Of a stretch of DNA of 64,000 bases, positions 13,970-25,450 are shown one piece after another. Within the stretch, counting starts at the first letter, position 1. Every line of letters begins with the position of its first letter. This DNA comes from Strix aluco (lineage: Eukaryota > Chordata > Aves > Strigiformes > Strigidae): the NCBI RefSeq assembly GCF_031877795.1, contig NC_133943.1:13013001-13077000 (forward strand), in the 5' to 3' direction. The notes below the pieces were generated by a model that saw nothing but the letters and a program-made list of their open reading frames with translations, searched no databases and was not told the DNA's origin. Position numbers and translations under genes: made by a program.

Positions 13970-14253
13970 TTTTTTACAAGGGCATGTAGTGATAGGACAA
14001 GGGGTAATGGTTTTAAACTGAAAGGAGGTAGATTTAGATTAGATGTAAGGAAAAAATTCTTCCCTGTGAGGTGGTGAGACACTGGCACAGGTTGCCCAGA
14101 GAAGCTGTGGCTGCCCCCTCCCTGGCAGTGTTCAAGGCCAGGTTGGACGGGGCTGTGAGCAACCTGGTCTAGTGGAAGGTGTCCCTGCCCGTGGCAGGGG
14201 GGTGGAACTAGATGGTCTTTAAGGTCCCTTCCAACCCAAACCATTCTATTATG
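13970..14253 (+). mobile_element. CR1 LINE, 5'-truncated 3' end
   Basis: This is a typical avian chicken-repeat-1 fragment in + orientation. Its first part translates to the ORF2 carboxyl end (DRTRGNGFKLKGGRFRLDVR, then KKFF). It continues through the GC-rich tail (GTTGCCCAGAGAAGCTGTGG) and the 3' signature GGTCCCTTCCAACCC, and ends in an ATTCTATT-type unit near 14253. It starts just after a T-rich tract and so lacks everything upstream of the final part of ORF2. It sits only about 130 bp beyond the TTC1 cleavage site. Reading frames on both strands here are CR1 shadows. Confidence 0.95.
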
Positions 14254-17200
14254 TATTTTTTTTTTTTGTCTTACAGCAATATTGATAAATTAACCTCAGG
14301 CTACCCTTACACCACAGTTTGTGTACTTACTTTTTATTAAATTTTTCTGAAAGCAACAAGGAAATTCTGTGCCTATATATGTATCTATACACACACACTC
14401 TTTGTAATGGTAACATAAAATTAGTTAAATTTGCTTGTCTAAGATTCATATTACAGATACTCATAACGGCAAACAAATTAGTGATAAAGTTGCTTGCAGA
14501 AGATCTTCATAGTACATTAGACCTTGAAGACTTTCAAGTACCTAGTTATACAGGTGCTGTTGTAGTAGTTTATTCAGATTTTGGGGAAGGGGTGTCTTTT
14601 GTAATTAATACTGATTTTTTTTTTTTTATATTGATACTGAAATGTTTACATTGGAGGCAGATTTTCAGTTGTTTCCATGCAGATTTCAATACATGATTTA
14701 ATTAAATAATTAGTGGTGGCTGTTTGTTGGCTATTGGTTGTCCTCTTGAATTTGTTTCAGGATGTCTCTGTGTGTGTACTTAAGGACTGAAATTATAGAG
14801 CTTCAGTTTTTACACTAATATGCCTGAGAGAAATAGTCTCAAGCTAAGGTCTTCTTGGCGCTTTATTTTCATTTTTGTCTCTGCAGCTGTGGGGGGTTTT
14901 TTTGATTGTTGTCTAACTTGGTCCTGCTGCATTTTTAGTTTTGACTTTGTGGTTACCTGTTTGTGAACTCTCAAGCCTGCAGTGAGTGTGTATTAAGTCT
15001 ATGGGAATTAAAATCTCATGTCAAGAGAGAAGCCCTAATTTAGAGTGGGGCCTGTGCAGCCTTTAACATCTTCTGCATAATTCAAATGTTGCTTAAGAAA
15101 ATAACTAAACAGCCTCTAGGATTTCCATATGCTGAAACTGTAACTATGCCATGCTTTACTGGATAAAGTTTCTAATGTGCAAGGCTGAACTTCCTTTACT
15201 ACCAAAGTTTGGACAAAGGGGTAGGTGTGTGGATGGGAGGTTTTAAAGAAAGATTTTGCTGCTGAGAGCAGCCACAGTGCTGCTGAAGGGGGTTTGTCAG
15301 CCAAAGGCTGGGTGTGTCAGACTCCAGTGTCTAAGCAGAGGGCTGAGCTTACCCAGGTAAGTGTGCCGGGACACGAGTGTGCTCCCACTTGAGAGGCTCT
15401 GCAGGTCCAGATAGGCTCATTAGTTGTAAAACCATTCTGCTTTCTGATCTGAGCTCTTCAGATTCAGGGAAGGCTTATTGGGTTGGGCAGAGTGCTAGGA
15501 CTAGTATAAATGTTAATAATCTTTCCTGAAACGTGGAACGCTATGGAGCAAAGGCTGTCCAAGCTGCTTCTGAGGCGCCCTAGGCAGAGGCAGTGCTGGG
15601 CTGAAGCTCATAAGCTTGGCTTTTGCCCAAACTGAGGCACTTGAGTAGATCTAAATCCTGCTTCCTTAGAGCTCCGAGTTTAGCATGGGCAGGGTTGAGA
15701 CATCAGTTCTTGCTGCAGAACACTCCGTGCTGCCTGAGAGCGGCAAATGCGGCTGGCTGGGGAAGCAGCGTGATCTGCACCTGGAGCCAGCAGGGCCCTG
15801 ACCGTGCCTTACAGTAGCTCACTTTGCTGGGGGGGAAAGGAGTTCATCCAGGCTTTTGTCTCATTTACCGACATCCCGCTCGTCGTGCATCACGGAATGG
15901 GAAGCAGAGTGGGTCTGGGCCCTGGGTTCACTCAGCCACAACATACATACACCCCCTTAGAACAGACATAAAGGGAACCACTCCGAAGCTACTCTGGGTA
16001 CTTTAAATTTTCTGTGTATCCTTGTTATGACCAATTAATTGCTATACACACGCAGTGTATGCATATCTATTAGTTACCAGCGTGTGGCTGTTGTGCAAAG
16101 TTAGAAGCAGTGGCTTTTAGCAACTTGCTGCTTATCTTACAAATTAATTCAGTGACAGATTTTCTTCCTTCCATTCTGCTCCTGCTCTACATCTTTAAGT
16201 GGCTGGAAGGCTGCAAATATGCCTTCTGGAGGCTGGTTAACTTATTCTGGAAAATGAGAGCACAACAAAACTTTTGAAATTACTACCTGCCGTGCAAAGA
16301 CAACATCAAATAAGTGTGCAACTTCCCTGCTGGATGCCTGATGTGTACCCGCAGTTTTTAAATGAAGGCAAGAACAAATGAAGCTGAAGGACTGCAGCTG
16401 ATCTGCTTTCCACACTTGGGTTTGTAATTTAATTGCATTGTGCGAAAGAGGCAGGTTAGTGTCACTGGAAATTGGGCACACCATTACTGACGACTCAAAT
16501 CTATAGGTCAGTGCCACTCTCCAGCTAAACCAGAAACCTCTGAAGTGTGTTACCTGCCATTACAGCAAGTTCTCCTCTAGGTAAAATTCCAGTTAATTGC
16601 CTGAAATAAGTCTTTTTGCATTGTCTAAATCCTGAACAATTGCATTTATTTTGCTTTATATTTTCAAGAGATTTTTTTTTTTTTCATGTCTAAACTAGTC
16701 ATCACAGCTGCCACCAGAAAGGTAATTGGTACTTCCTCCTGGTGTAATTGGCCACAATTCCACCACAGTGCCAGGGTGTTTTGAGTCACACGTGTTGGCC
16801 TTACAACCTCTAATAGGAAAAAAATGTTTTATGAAACAGTCTTTTAAATATAAGTGCTCTTAAACCAACAAGTTCCTTGCTAATTTGTTCCAATAGTTAC
16901 TCACCCTTATTGTAACAAGCATGTGCCTTTTTTCCATTTTGAGTTGTCTGTTCTCAGCTCCCAGCCTTTGTTCCTTCTTACTCGGCCTGCAGAATAAAAA
17001 ACCTTTCAGTATCTGGCCTTTTCTCCCCGAACATGTTTGCACAGTAATGAAGGGGCCTGTTGGTCTTCTCCATAAACTGAAGAGACGGGGCTGCTTTAAG
17101 TCTCTCCCTACAAAGAACTTTCTCCAGGATTTCCATGTTTGTGTCTCAGACCTTCCATTTTCTGACATCAGAACTGGCACTGAGATTTGTCTCCCTTCTG

Positions 17201-17490
17201 CTCTATACAGAAGGCATGACATTGTTACTCACTTCTTCCTTGTTTATACCCTCAAAGACTGTCTTAACCCTTTTTGGCAACAGATGTGCTAAGTTTTAGA
17301 ACTCCCCTCAGCTTTTTCTGGGAGAGCTGAGATACTCCCCTTTCCTGCAGCTGTGGATGACATTTTCTTCCTTGTGTTAATGTAGCTAAATGCAAAATTA
17401 AGTCACGCTTTGTTTGGCAGGCCTGGCTTACTGAGCAATATATGTTGCTCTGTGTGTTTTCTCACCATGCTGTTGCTTACCAGCGTTTTC
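14254..17490. other. Intergenic, no gene recognised
   Basis: This is AT-rich to mixed DNA between TTC1 and PWWP2A. The frames at 14319-14696, 15116-15304, 16242-16517 and 16860-17292 overlap on opposite strands, have no domain resemblance and lack splice context. I see no further structured feature. Confidence 0.6.
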
Positions 17491-18110
17491 AGGAGTGACT
17501 TTAGATTTGCTTCTCAGTCACTGATAAAAGTGTCAAATAGTACGAGGTCTAGCAGTGATTTGAGCAGAATCTCATGGAAGCATCCCTGTTTGTTTGAGAT
17601 CTGTCAGGGAGACAATCTTACTCCATGTGTGCATCATTTATTTTATAGTGTAGATAGCTATCTGTACATATTGTGTATACTGTAGACTGCCATGCCAGGT
17701 GATGCATCTTTATAACTAGACTTACTAAGCCTGGTTGAATGACAAGGTCTATTTTTGATGGATTTTAATTGTAAGTTTGCCTTTAATTCTTTATTAATGG
17801 ATTTCTGATCCTGTTTTCAGATTCCTATCCCTGATGTCAGATTAACCAGTCTATATTTAGCTGGGTTGTCATCTTTGCCCTCTGTTGCTCCACTGACCTG
17901 TCTCTGTATCCAGCACACATTAAAGGCAAGGTGGGTGAGACAGTTGGCCATTTTAGGTGAAATATCTGGGCATATTTCCAGTCCTGTTACTGTTCTGCCT
18001 GGTTGCTAACAGAATGGCAAATACATCATCCCACTCGCTTTAAATCAAGAAATTCTGAACACCAGCACTTCTATGGTCTGCAACAGGCCCCCACCGCATT
18101 TTGAGCACTG
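17490..18110 (-). mobile_element. Degraded CR1/L3-like LINE, antisense to + strand
   Basis: The + strand resembles, in the right order, the complement of a CR1-family reverse-transcriptase region. A block at about 17523-17590 (AAAGTGTCAAATAGTACGAG) corresponds to the complement of the 'GPVLFNIFIND' area. A block at about 17838-17885 (ATTAACCAGTCTATATTTAG then CTGGGTTGTC) corresponds to the complement of the region usually reading 'ctgactggtctgtaattccc'. The roughly 315-bp spacing is slightly shorter than in intact elements as I recall them. The copy is full of stops and indels. The resemblance is by eye and the boundaries are approximate. Confidence 0.55.
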
Positions 18111-19180
18111 CTTTTGTTCTTAATAGATTAAAATTTATTTTGCATCATCCTTATCTTTGTTAGTCATTTCCTTTTTAAGCTTTCCTTATCAAGATTGTAT
18201 TCTCTTATATCAAGTTTATAGCAACTACCTATCTTGTCTTCCCAAATGCATTGTTTCTTAATTGCTGCCGCCTTATCACTATTGAGCCTCCTGGTCATAT
18301 AGCCAAAGATTGCCTCATTTTGTAGTTTTAAAAAAAATTTATATTTCCTTTGTCTAGCATCTTAGGAATTTACATTTTTCTTTCTCATTTTCTTATTTTG
18401 AGTCAAGTTTACCCAATTTTTCCTTCTAGATTTACATTTTTTACCCTGTTTCAGGGGTAGAAATGGAAAAAATGTGTACATTTATATGTGGGTAGATGTG
18501 CATAGATCTGTGGGCAACTCCAGACTGTCTATAACCACCAACTTTCAGGACACTGATTTTTGTCTCTAGACATTATAATATGGCTCAAAGTAACATAGCC
18601 AGGATCTCATATTAGAAAGCCTTTCTAGAAATAATTTTAGGAAACTCAGAGTGCCCCATATGTCTCCAGCAGTTTATCTTTTCATTACAAGGGCACTTGA
18701 AAAGTAGCTCATCTGTTTTCTGGTGGGCCCATTAGTCCTGTTTCCTGAGCTTTATCATCACTCTCATTGATATGTGCTCGGTAGCCATTTTAGTCTACAG
18801 TATTTAAAATTGCTGCTGCTTCTTCCTCTACTTAGTCTACCCTTCCTAAATAGGTAATACACAGTAATTGCCAGTCCAGTCATTTAAGTCATTCCACTAC
18901 ATTACCGTATTCTAAAGCTTATATCATTATTTTTTCTCATTTGTGAGACTGCAAACCATCTCATTGTACATGAATATTAGGAGTAAGAATGAGGAACAAG
19001 AAACATCTATGTGCTCTCTGATATTTCAGTGTGGGTTGTTTGTAACACTAAATTTCAGATTATATCACTCCTGTTACCTCTACCTCTTCCTCTTCATTCG
19101 TGATGGGAGTGGGATACCCAAGAGAGACGTCTTCACCCTCCACTTCTGTGCCACCACTCAAGCCAGCTCCACCTCCTGAA
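18111..19180. other. Intergenic, T-rich, possible continuation of old LINE
   Basis: This is pyrimidine-rich DNA that may carry more of the same decayed element, but no block is clear enough to assign. No gene is supported. Confidence 0.4.
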
Positions 19181-22100
19181 TCAAACCTGGACACAGAGGA
19201 AGTTCAGAGTGGGTGTTTGGGTTAGCACAAAACCTAAATTACTAAAAACCCAACAAGTGAGCTGCCCCAGCAGGGTTGGACTCAGCCCACTCAAGACGAT
19301 GTTCCCCACAATGGAGCTTTCCATGCCATAAATCCAAGATGTGCAGTGAAGTACAGCCATTTCCAGCATCCATCCTCATTTATTCAAGGCATTGGAAGAA
19401 TCGCTGATGTTTTATAAATAACTTTACAGGGTCCCTGCAGTGTCCCATACTCAGTAATTCAATCTGTTCTCCTTGCTGTGGTTGTCCCTGGCAGCAGACA
19501 CTTGCTGGGTCTCTCTAACCCACCCAGCCTTGTAGCTGCAGCTTGCATTTCTGCCCTTGCAGCACCACGCTCGCCAGTGGCTGACCCACAGGGCTTCCAA
19601 AACCAACATTTCACAAAGCTCTAAGGTGTATACACAGGTTCTTGAGAAAGCAAACACTCACTTAGCCCCAGAAAAAGCCTTGTCTTACCATCTTGTCAAA
19701 ATCCTGTTTTTATTTGATGTCCCTCTGCTGCAGCAGGAGGTGGGATGCCCTGAGGTCTCCTCCCCCAGACAATCACCTTGCCACATACCCTCGTGAGCAA
19801 ACCCAATGCAGCATCATGACCAAGTCAGCACCTGTGCAGTGGACGCCCTTTTGCTTTTTGCTCTTTCTGCCCTTGGCAGCGTGCAAGGTCCCATCCCCTC
19901 TTTCTACCACCACCTCGCTTCTTCCCGCCTGCTCTTGCCTTTTGGTGAGGAGATGCACCAGATCTGTCCCTTTCCCCTGTGTACATGGCACGGCCACGCT
20001 GCAGCCCACCTCTGCACGCTCTTGCCTCTCCTCGACCCCCAGCATTAAACCACAATCTCGGGTGGGCTCCCTCAGTTGCGGCTGCCACCCCGCAGGGGCC
20101 GTGCCAGCTCCGCACCCTGCTGCTCTGCTGCCATCACCGAGCATCCCAGGCAGCATGTCCCGGCTCGCCTCTTGCTTCTTCTCCCCCTTCTCCCAGGTCT
20201 CCTCCAGGACCAGCACCTCCACTAGCAAATTAACCCAGCTCCATCAAGCAACAAACTTTAGCCCAGCTGTGACCATCAGACCAGGGCCGCTGCCCTCAGT
20301 GGCAGACTGGCAGGCTGTTCAGCTGCACCGCATCCAGCACAGCTGCCTGCCCTTAACTGGCATTACCAGAGTGCCCAGCTCTGAGGCAGGTGCTATAAAA
20401 TGCAGGACAGCCCAACCCATTGCAAAACAGAAGTAACCAGCAAAGCAAGGTCCATCAGTTTCCCCCAGGAAAATAATAAAATCAGGTCCACAAGATGAGT
20501 GCAGCTTGCAGGGCACCCTAAGGTGCATAAAACACCAGTGCCTGGACCCACAGGCGTTCTGCCAAACCCCCAGGAGTGCACTGCGAGAGTCCTAAGGCCT
20601 GGCCTTCAGAGCAGCTGAACACCTGTAGTTCCCTCAATCCCATCTGGGGGATTTAGCATCTCGCAAAAGAAAAAAAAGTTCTCCATTCATATCATAAGAT
20701 CTGTCTCCCAAAACACCAGCCCCAAGTGAGGCTGCAGGAGGCAACACTCTGGATTCAGAAAAGAGACCATAAGACTGATGTATGCCATGCCCGTGACTTA
20801 CCGTAAGCACAGCGCTGCCAATGCCCTCCTGCCCAGCTATTAAGCAGGGATCTGAAATCTCTTTCAGCTTGTCGCGTTGGGATATTTAGGATGTGATAAA
20901 GCACCAAGTTTTGAAGCTGAATCTTTCCTTCCCTGATTAGCAAATTTCAGCACAAAAATTCCTTGAGATCTACCTACCTCTGATTAGCACAGACATAGCT
21001 GGAGAGAAAGGAGAAGCCGCTGGTCACCAGTTCCTAGGCTTTAATTAGCTGTGTTATTCCCAAGGGATTATAGCAACAGCAAAGCTCTGTTGCCTGCTGC
21101 TGCAGCCAAGAACCAATTATATCAAAGTGCCACCTCTTTTTAACAGTAGGTAAAGATGTGTAGGGGCACATTTAATGTGCAGCATTAATACATTTCTCAT
21201 TCACAAGCTTTCCCTGTTTGGAAGAATCCCAGCATTTTCTTGTTCAGCAGCTTAATTTTTTTTAAACCTGTGCGGCCTCCTGCTCGAAAGGATGTAATTG
21301 CTGGGGAGTATCTTTTATCGGCAGAGGCTCTGGTCAGCCCGTTTGTCTGCTAAGGCACAGTAAATTGGCAGGCTCTTGGCTGCTGTGGCATTAAGCCAGA
21401 GCTATTACAGCCTACCCTGACAAAGCAAAGGCCTTTATAGATTAAAGGTCCTAAACCAACTGAAAACTATTAACCACATTTTTAGGATTCTGCATGTTCA
21501 GTGGTAATCCCCCCCAGTTGGAAACTTCACCATCTGCAGCTACAACTCCAGCCCGGAGTCCCCATAGCTGCCCATTCCTCATCTGCTGGTTCTTGAGAAG
21601 GTGATTTACAAAGCTGATATTCCCCAAGCGGACGCAGCAGATACAGGTTTGCCTTTCCTAATCTGACTGAGACCGACACTCTGCTCCTGGCTCCCAGTAC
21701 TGCCGACACCGCATCCATCAGCTCCCTGCAGTGACTGGGCAGGCACTGGTCTCTGGGTGCACAAGTGTGGGTTCCCCGTGGCTGCCGACCAAGAACGTGA
21801 CCCTCCACCAGCCACAGTAAATGAGACTTTAAGTGCTGAGGCATTAGTTGTGCCCATTCATCTGGGATAAACACAGACTGGCTGGCAGGTTTTTTTCTGT
21901 TGTTTCTAGCCCTGGCATGTGAAATGCGGCCTGGCCCTGGCCATCCCCGAGCACAGCAGCGCAGGTGTTCCTGAGCTACACCCTCCCCGCAGACTGATGC
22001 ATCGGTGAAGTGAGATGTCAGGAAGGGGGGGGGAAATGGTATTATCTAGTCTAGGCGGTAGCTGTGTGCCTGGCTGCTGGAATAGCTTCCTAAATGTATT

Positions 22101-25100
22101 CCTGGAGTGGTGCTGGCGAGTGCCAAGCGATAAAACGGGCCCCTGGAGAGGCAGCGGGGCTGTGGGCTCTGCTTGCCTAATTGCATTTGAGCACAGCTTC
22201 TCACAAGTGCATCTTTCTTTATCTCAGTGAAGACTGACACATTTCCATTAGCTCATTTGGCTGTGCTGCTCCATTGTGGGGCACTTTTCTACCTGAGGAA
22301 GGAGGAATTGCAGTATTTGGAAAATTTGGGAAAGGAGGAGGCTGGAAGCTGATGGATTTACTGCCTACAGCTACAGCCCCTAACCTGCCCTTGAAGTGAC
22401 AGTTCTCTCTGTGCCCAAATGTACTTGTGTGTCCCTGCTCCACGCTCAAATACAGCTGAGGCCATGGTACTTGCTGCCAGCAGCAAGTTTACTAAGCCAA
22501 GATAGGATCGATGGCTTCTGATATGATTTTGCAGTATTAACGAAAAGGCGTACAACGTACGGCTACCCCGGCCCCTGTTCTCACAGCGCATTCACAGTGT
22601 TGTCTTTCTAAAGGCAAACAGAGCAAACTGAGTGAATCACAAGATTATCCTTATCTATCTGTGCAGTATTAGTATTTCTGGGATCTTATATTTGGCATGG
22701 TCCAGTATTCATCCTTTTACACTTTGCAGCCCCCAGCCCCTTCCTCTGAGGGCTCTGAGTGCTTCAATGTTTGAATGAGCCCTCCAGCAGGCACAGCCTT
22801 AGTTTAATATTTAATGACCAATACAACCACATTTGGAAATTCGAGTCCCTAAGCTCTTAAGATGCAGAGCTCTTAGCTGAATATCTGGATTTCAAAATTA
22901 GAACTACCCCTCCTGGGCTCTGAATATTTAGCCCAAATTCAGAACACCCCAAAAACATCTGCAGGGGTGTTCAGCCTGCCCAGCATGGAGTGCCCATGGC
23001 TTGTGCTCCAAACCCAGCAAGGGAGGAAAAATAAAGACCACAGAAACACTCAAGGGAAAAGCAGGAGTAGAATCATAAAAACAGGCTACAGAATGCAAAT
23101 AAAAACCAGCTGCCAGCACTGTATGAACCAGCAAACAACATGATCCTTTTCCTACTGACACCCTGAAGCACACGCTGAAGCTCACCGCACACCGCCTTCG
23201 GAAAGCCCTGACTCCACTCACCCTCCCTGCATGAAGAGGGAGAATGACAAATCCACCTACGAAGACTTGAGCAAGGACAAGTGAGCAAGAGAAAAGAAAT
23301 GACAACAGTGAGCGGCAGTTGATACCAAGGCCAGGCGCACACTGGCTTCTTTCTGCCCCGGCAGTTGCTTAGAGGCCTGCTGGTACTGCTGCCTTGTGCT
23401 GCTGACAGTCTCTTTGCACACTCGTTAGCATTTAGCAATTTGAGCATTGCTTTACCTTTCGTTGAGCGGAGGGATGAGCTGCTTTTCAAAACGGCTCTGG
23501 TTCTCTGCCATGCCACGGCTGCTCCTCACAACATACAACCACACCTCACGCGTCAGAGAATCGTTCCAGACTGGTGGCCGTCCCAACTTCCCAGCAAGAG
23601 CAAAAGCATGAGAAGGGCTTCACCATGCCCATCTCAGCAGCCCCTTACACTCTTAGCAGCCTTGGAGGATACTGTCACTCAGAGAGATTAGCCAGGGAGC
23701 ACAAAGGTAACGTGAGAGTATCCCTCAAGTGATTTCCTCAGCCGCAGGTGAGGCTTCAGGCAGGCAACTGCTTGCACCCTCACACTGCACTCCTCACTAC
23801 ATAATGCTTAAAAATAACGCGTATGTGACAGTGTCTGAATTTACTACATCATCTGTTACTGATCTACCTGATTTCCTTAAGAAATCCACCCATTGGTCTT
23901 GCCCTAAAAGAAATCTTACTTCTCTGTACCGATCCCTCCCATTTTAGCTGGCAAGCTATCACAAAACCCTCCTGCGCCAGGAGCTGCACCGAGCAGCTGC
24001 TCCATGCACTTTTGCCCTCATTAAGTATCACCCTTTTGATGCTTCAGGGCAGCAGTAAACACTATAACTGAGCAGCATTGTGTAGGACTGGCTTCATCGC
24101 TGAAGGTTGGGTTACTTTTATACTTTTGTCACCGAACTACTGGAGTGAAGATTAATCAATGGAGTAATTGCAGAACTCTGAAATCTGTCTGGCTAACCTC
24201 TCTTGTGGGCTTCACAGTCACGCAGCAAATGCAGCAGACTCCCACAGCGAGACGCTACCAACACAATGTCACAAAGGAAAAGCCATTAGTGAGCAATTAC
24301 ATTTCAGCAGGATTTCCCCTCTCCACCACAGCCTAATGAGGATAACCAATTCAAGAGAAACTGCCACAAGAATGATGAATATCGAGAGAAAGAGGATGGG
24401 AGTTCCTGTAATCTGGACAGAATAAGAAACAACCCCGTGAAGAAAAAGAAAAACACGTATGTTGGAGCTCTGCTCCAAGCAGACAGATGTGAACGTTCGC
24501 TCACAGTTAACAGGAGGCACCAACTGGTTTCAAAAGCATCATAGAGGCCCAGGGCCAAACAACAGTCACTACAGACAGTGTACATGCACATGATCACTTC
24601 ACTCCAGAAGTTAATTCAGTTTTTGGGAAAGACTTCTTACTATCGACAACAGGTCACTGCAACAAACACCTTACTTACAAAAGGGTTAGTAGCTCTGTAT
24701 CAGCCATCAGCTCCTGGCATACTGTGTGCCATAAAAAAAATAATGCTTCCTTGAAATAAGAACTTCTAGAAACCTAATTTAACTGAGCAGCTTATTTTTT
24801 GTTTAACGTAGAAGCTCAACTAAAATTAGGGCATCTTTTCTTTACAGTAATAAAAATGCAAGTGGAAAAAAATCTGTACAAATGCTACCTTTGATTTAAT
24901 GGGAGACTGCAACTCTACAGATTCTGCCATTTGAAGAAATATTTGCCGATGTGGCCCACCTCTGATGACAGTGTGAGTGATGGAGAGCTCTGGTACACGA
25001 GTGAGCCGTTACAGCACAACTTGTTCCCTCTCCAACAGGGCACCATGGCACAATAACGCAACTCAGTACAAGGCATTTCTTCCCTAAATGGATAAATACC

Positions 25101-25450
25101 CAATTACACTTACCTGCAATGGCCAGACTTGTCTGAAACTGTTAGTACTGCAGTAAAAACCAGCCAAATAAAAGATCAGCAGGCAGCACACAGGTATTCA
25201 AAGGCCCAGCACTTGTTCTGTGCTTCAGCTGCTTTGTGCCTTGCTGCTGCTGCAACAGCACAGACCTCGTCTGCTCGCAGTGAGATTTGCTCTGCCCAGC
25301 CCTGAGCTGGCCCCCAGCTCTGCAGCTCGCTCGGCACTCACCAACTGCGCTGGAATCACGTCTGCAAGGGGCAGCAACCTCTTCCCATGACATCCACCTT
25401 CCTCCTTTAACCAGGACTTAGTGTGTCTCAGTCGCAGCCATGGAACAGAG
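19181..25450. other. GC-richer intergenic block, no gene recognised
   Basis: Base composition rises here, so chance reading frames are longer, up to 247 codons at 19693-20436 and 151 codons on the opposite strand at 19773-20228. Their translations are Ser/Pro/Cys-rich with no domain, and both strands are open over the same bases, which fits low stop-codon density and not coding. Around 21020-21440 the sequence has a unique, motif-dense look (TAATTA, ATCAAAG, TTTATAG boxes) that could be a conserved noncoding element. This cannot be decided without alignment. Confidence 0.5.

Noticed and set aside
19693..20436. 247-codon + strand reading frame
   Set aside because: Low-complexity Ser/Pro/Cys composition, no domain, opposite strand equally open, no Kozak or splice context. 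It is best explained by low stop density in GC-rich DNA.
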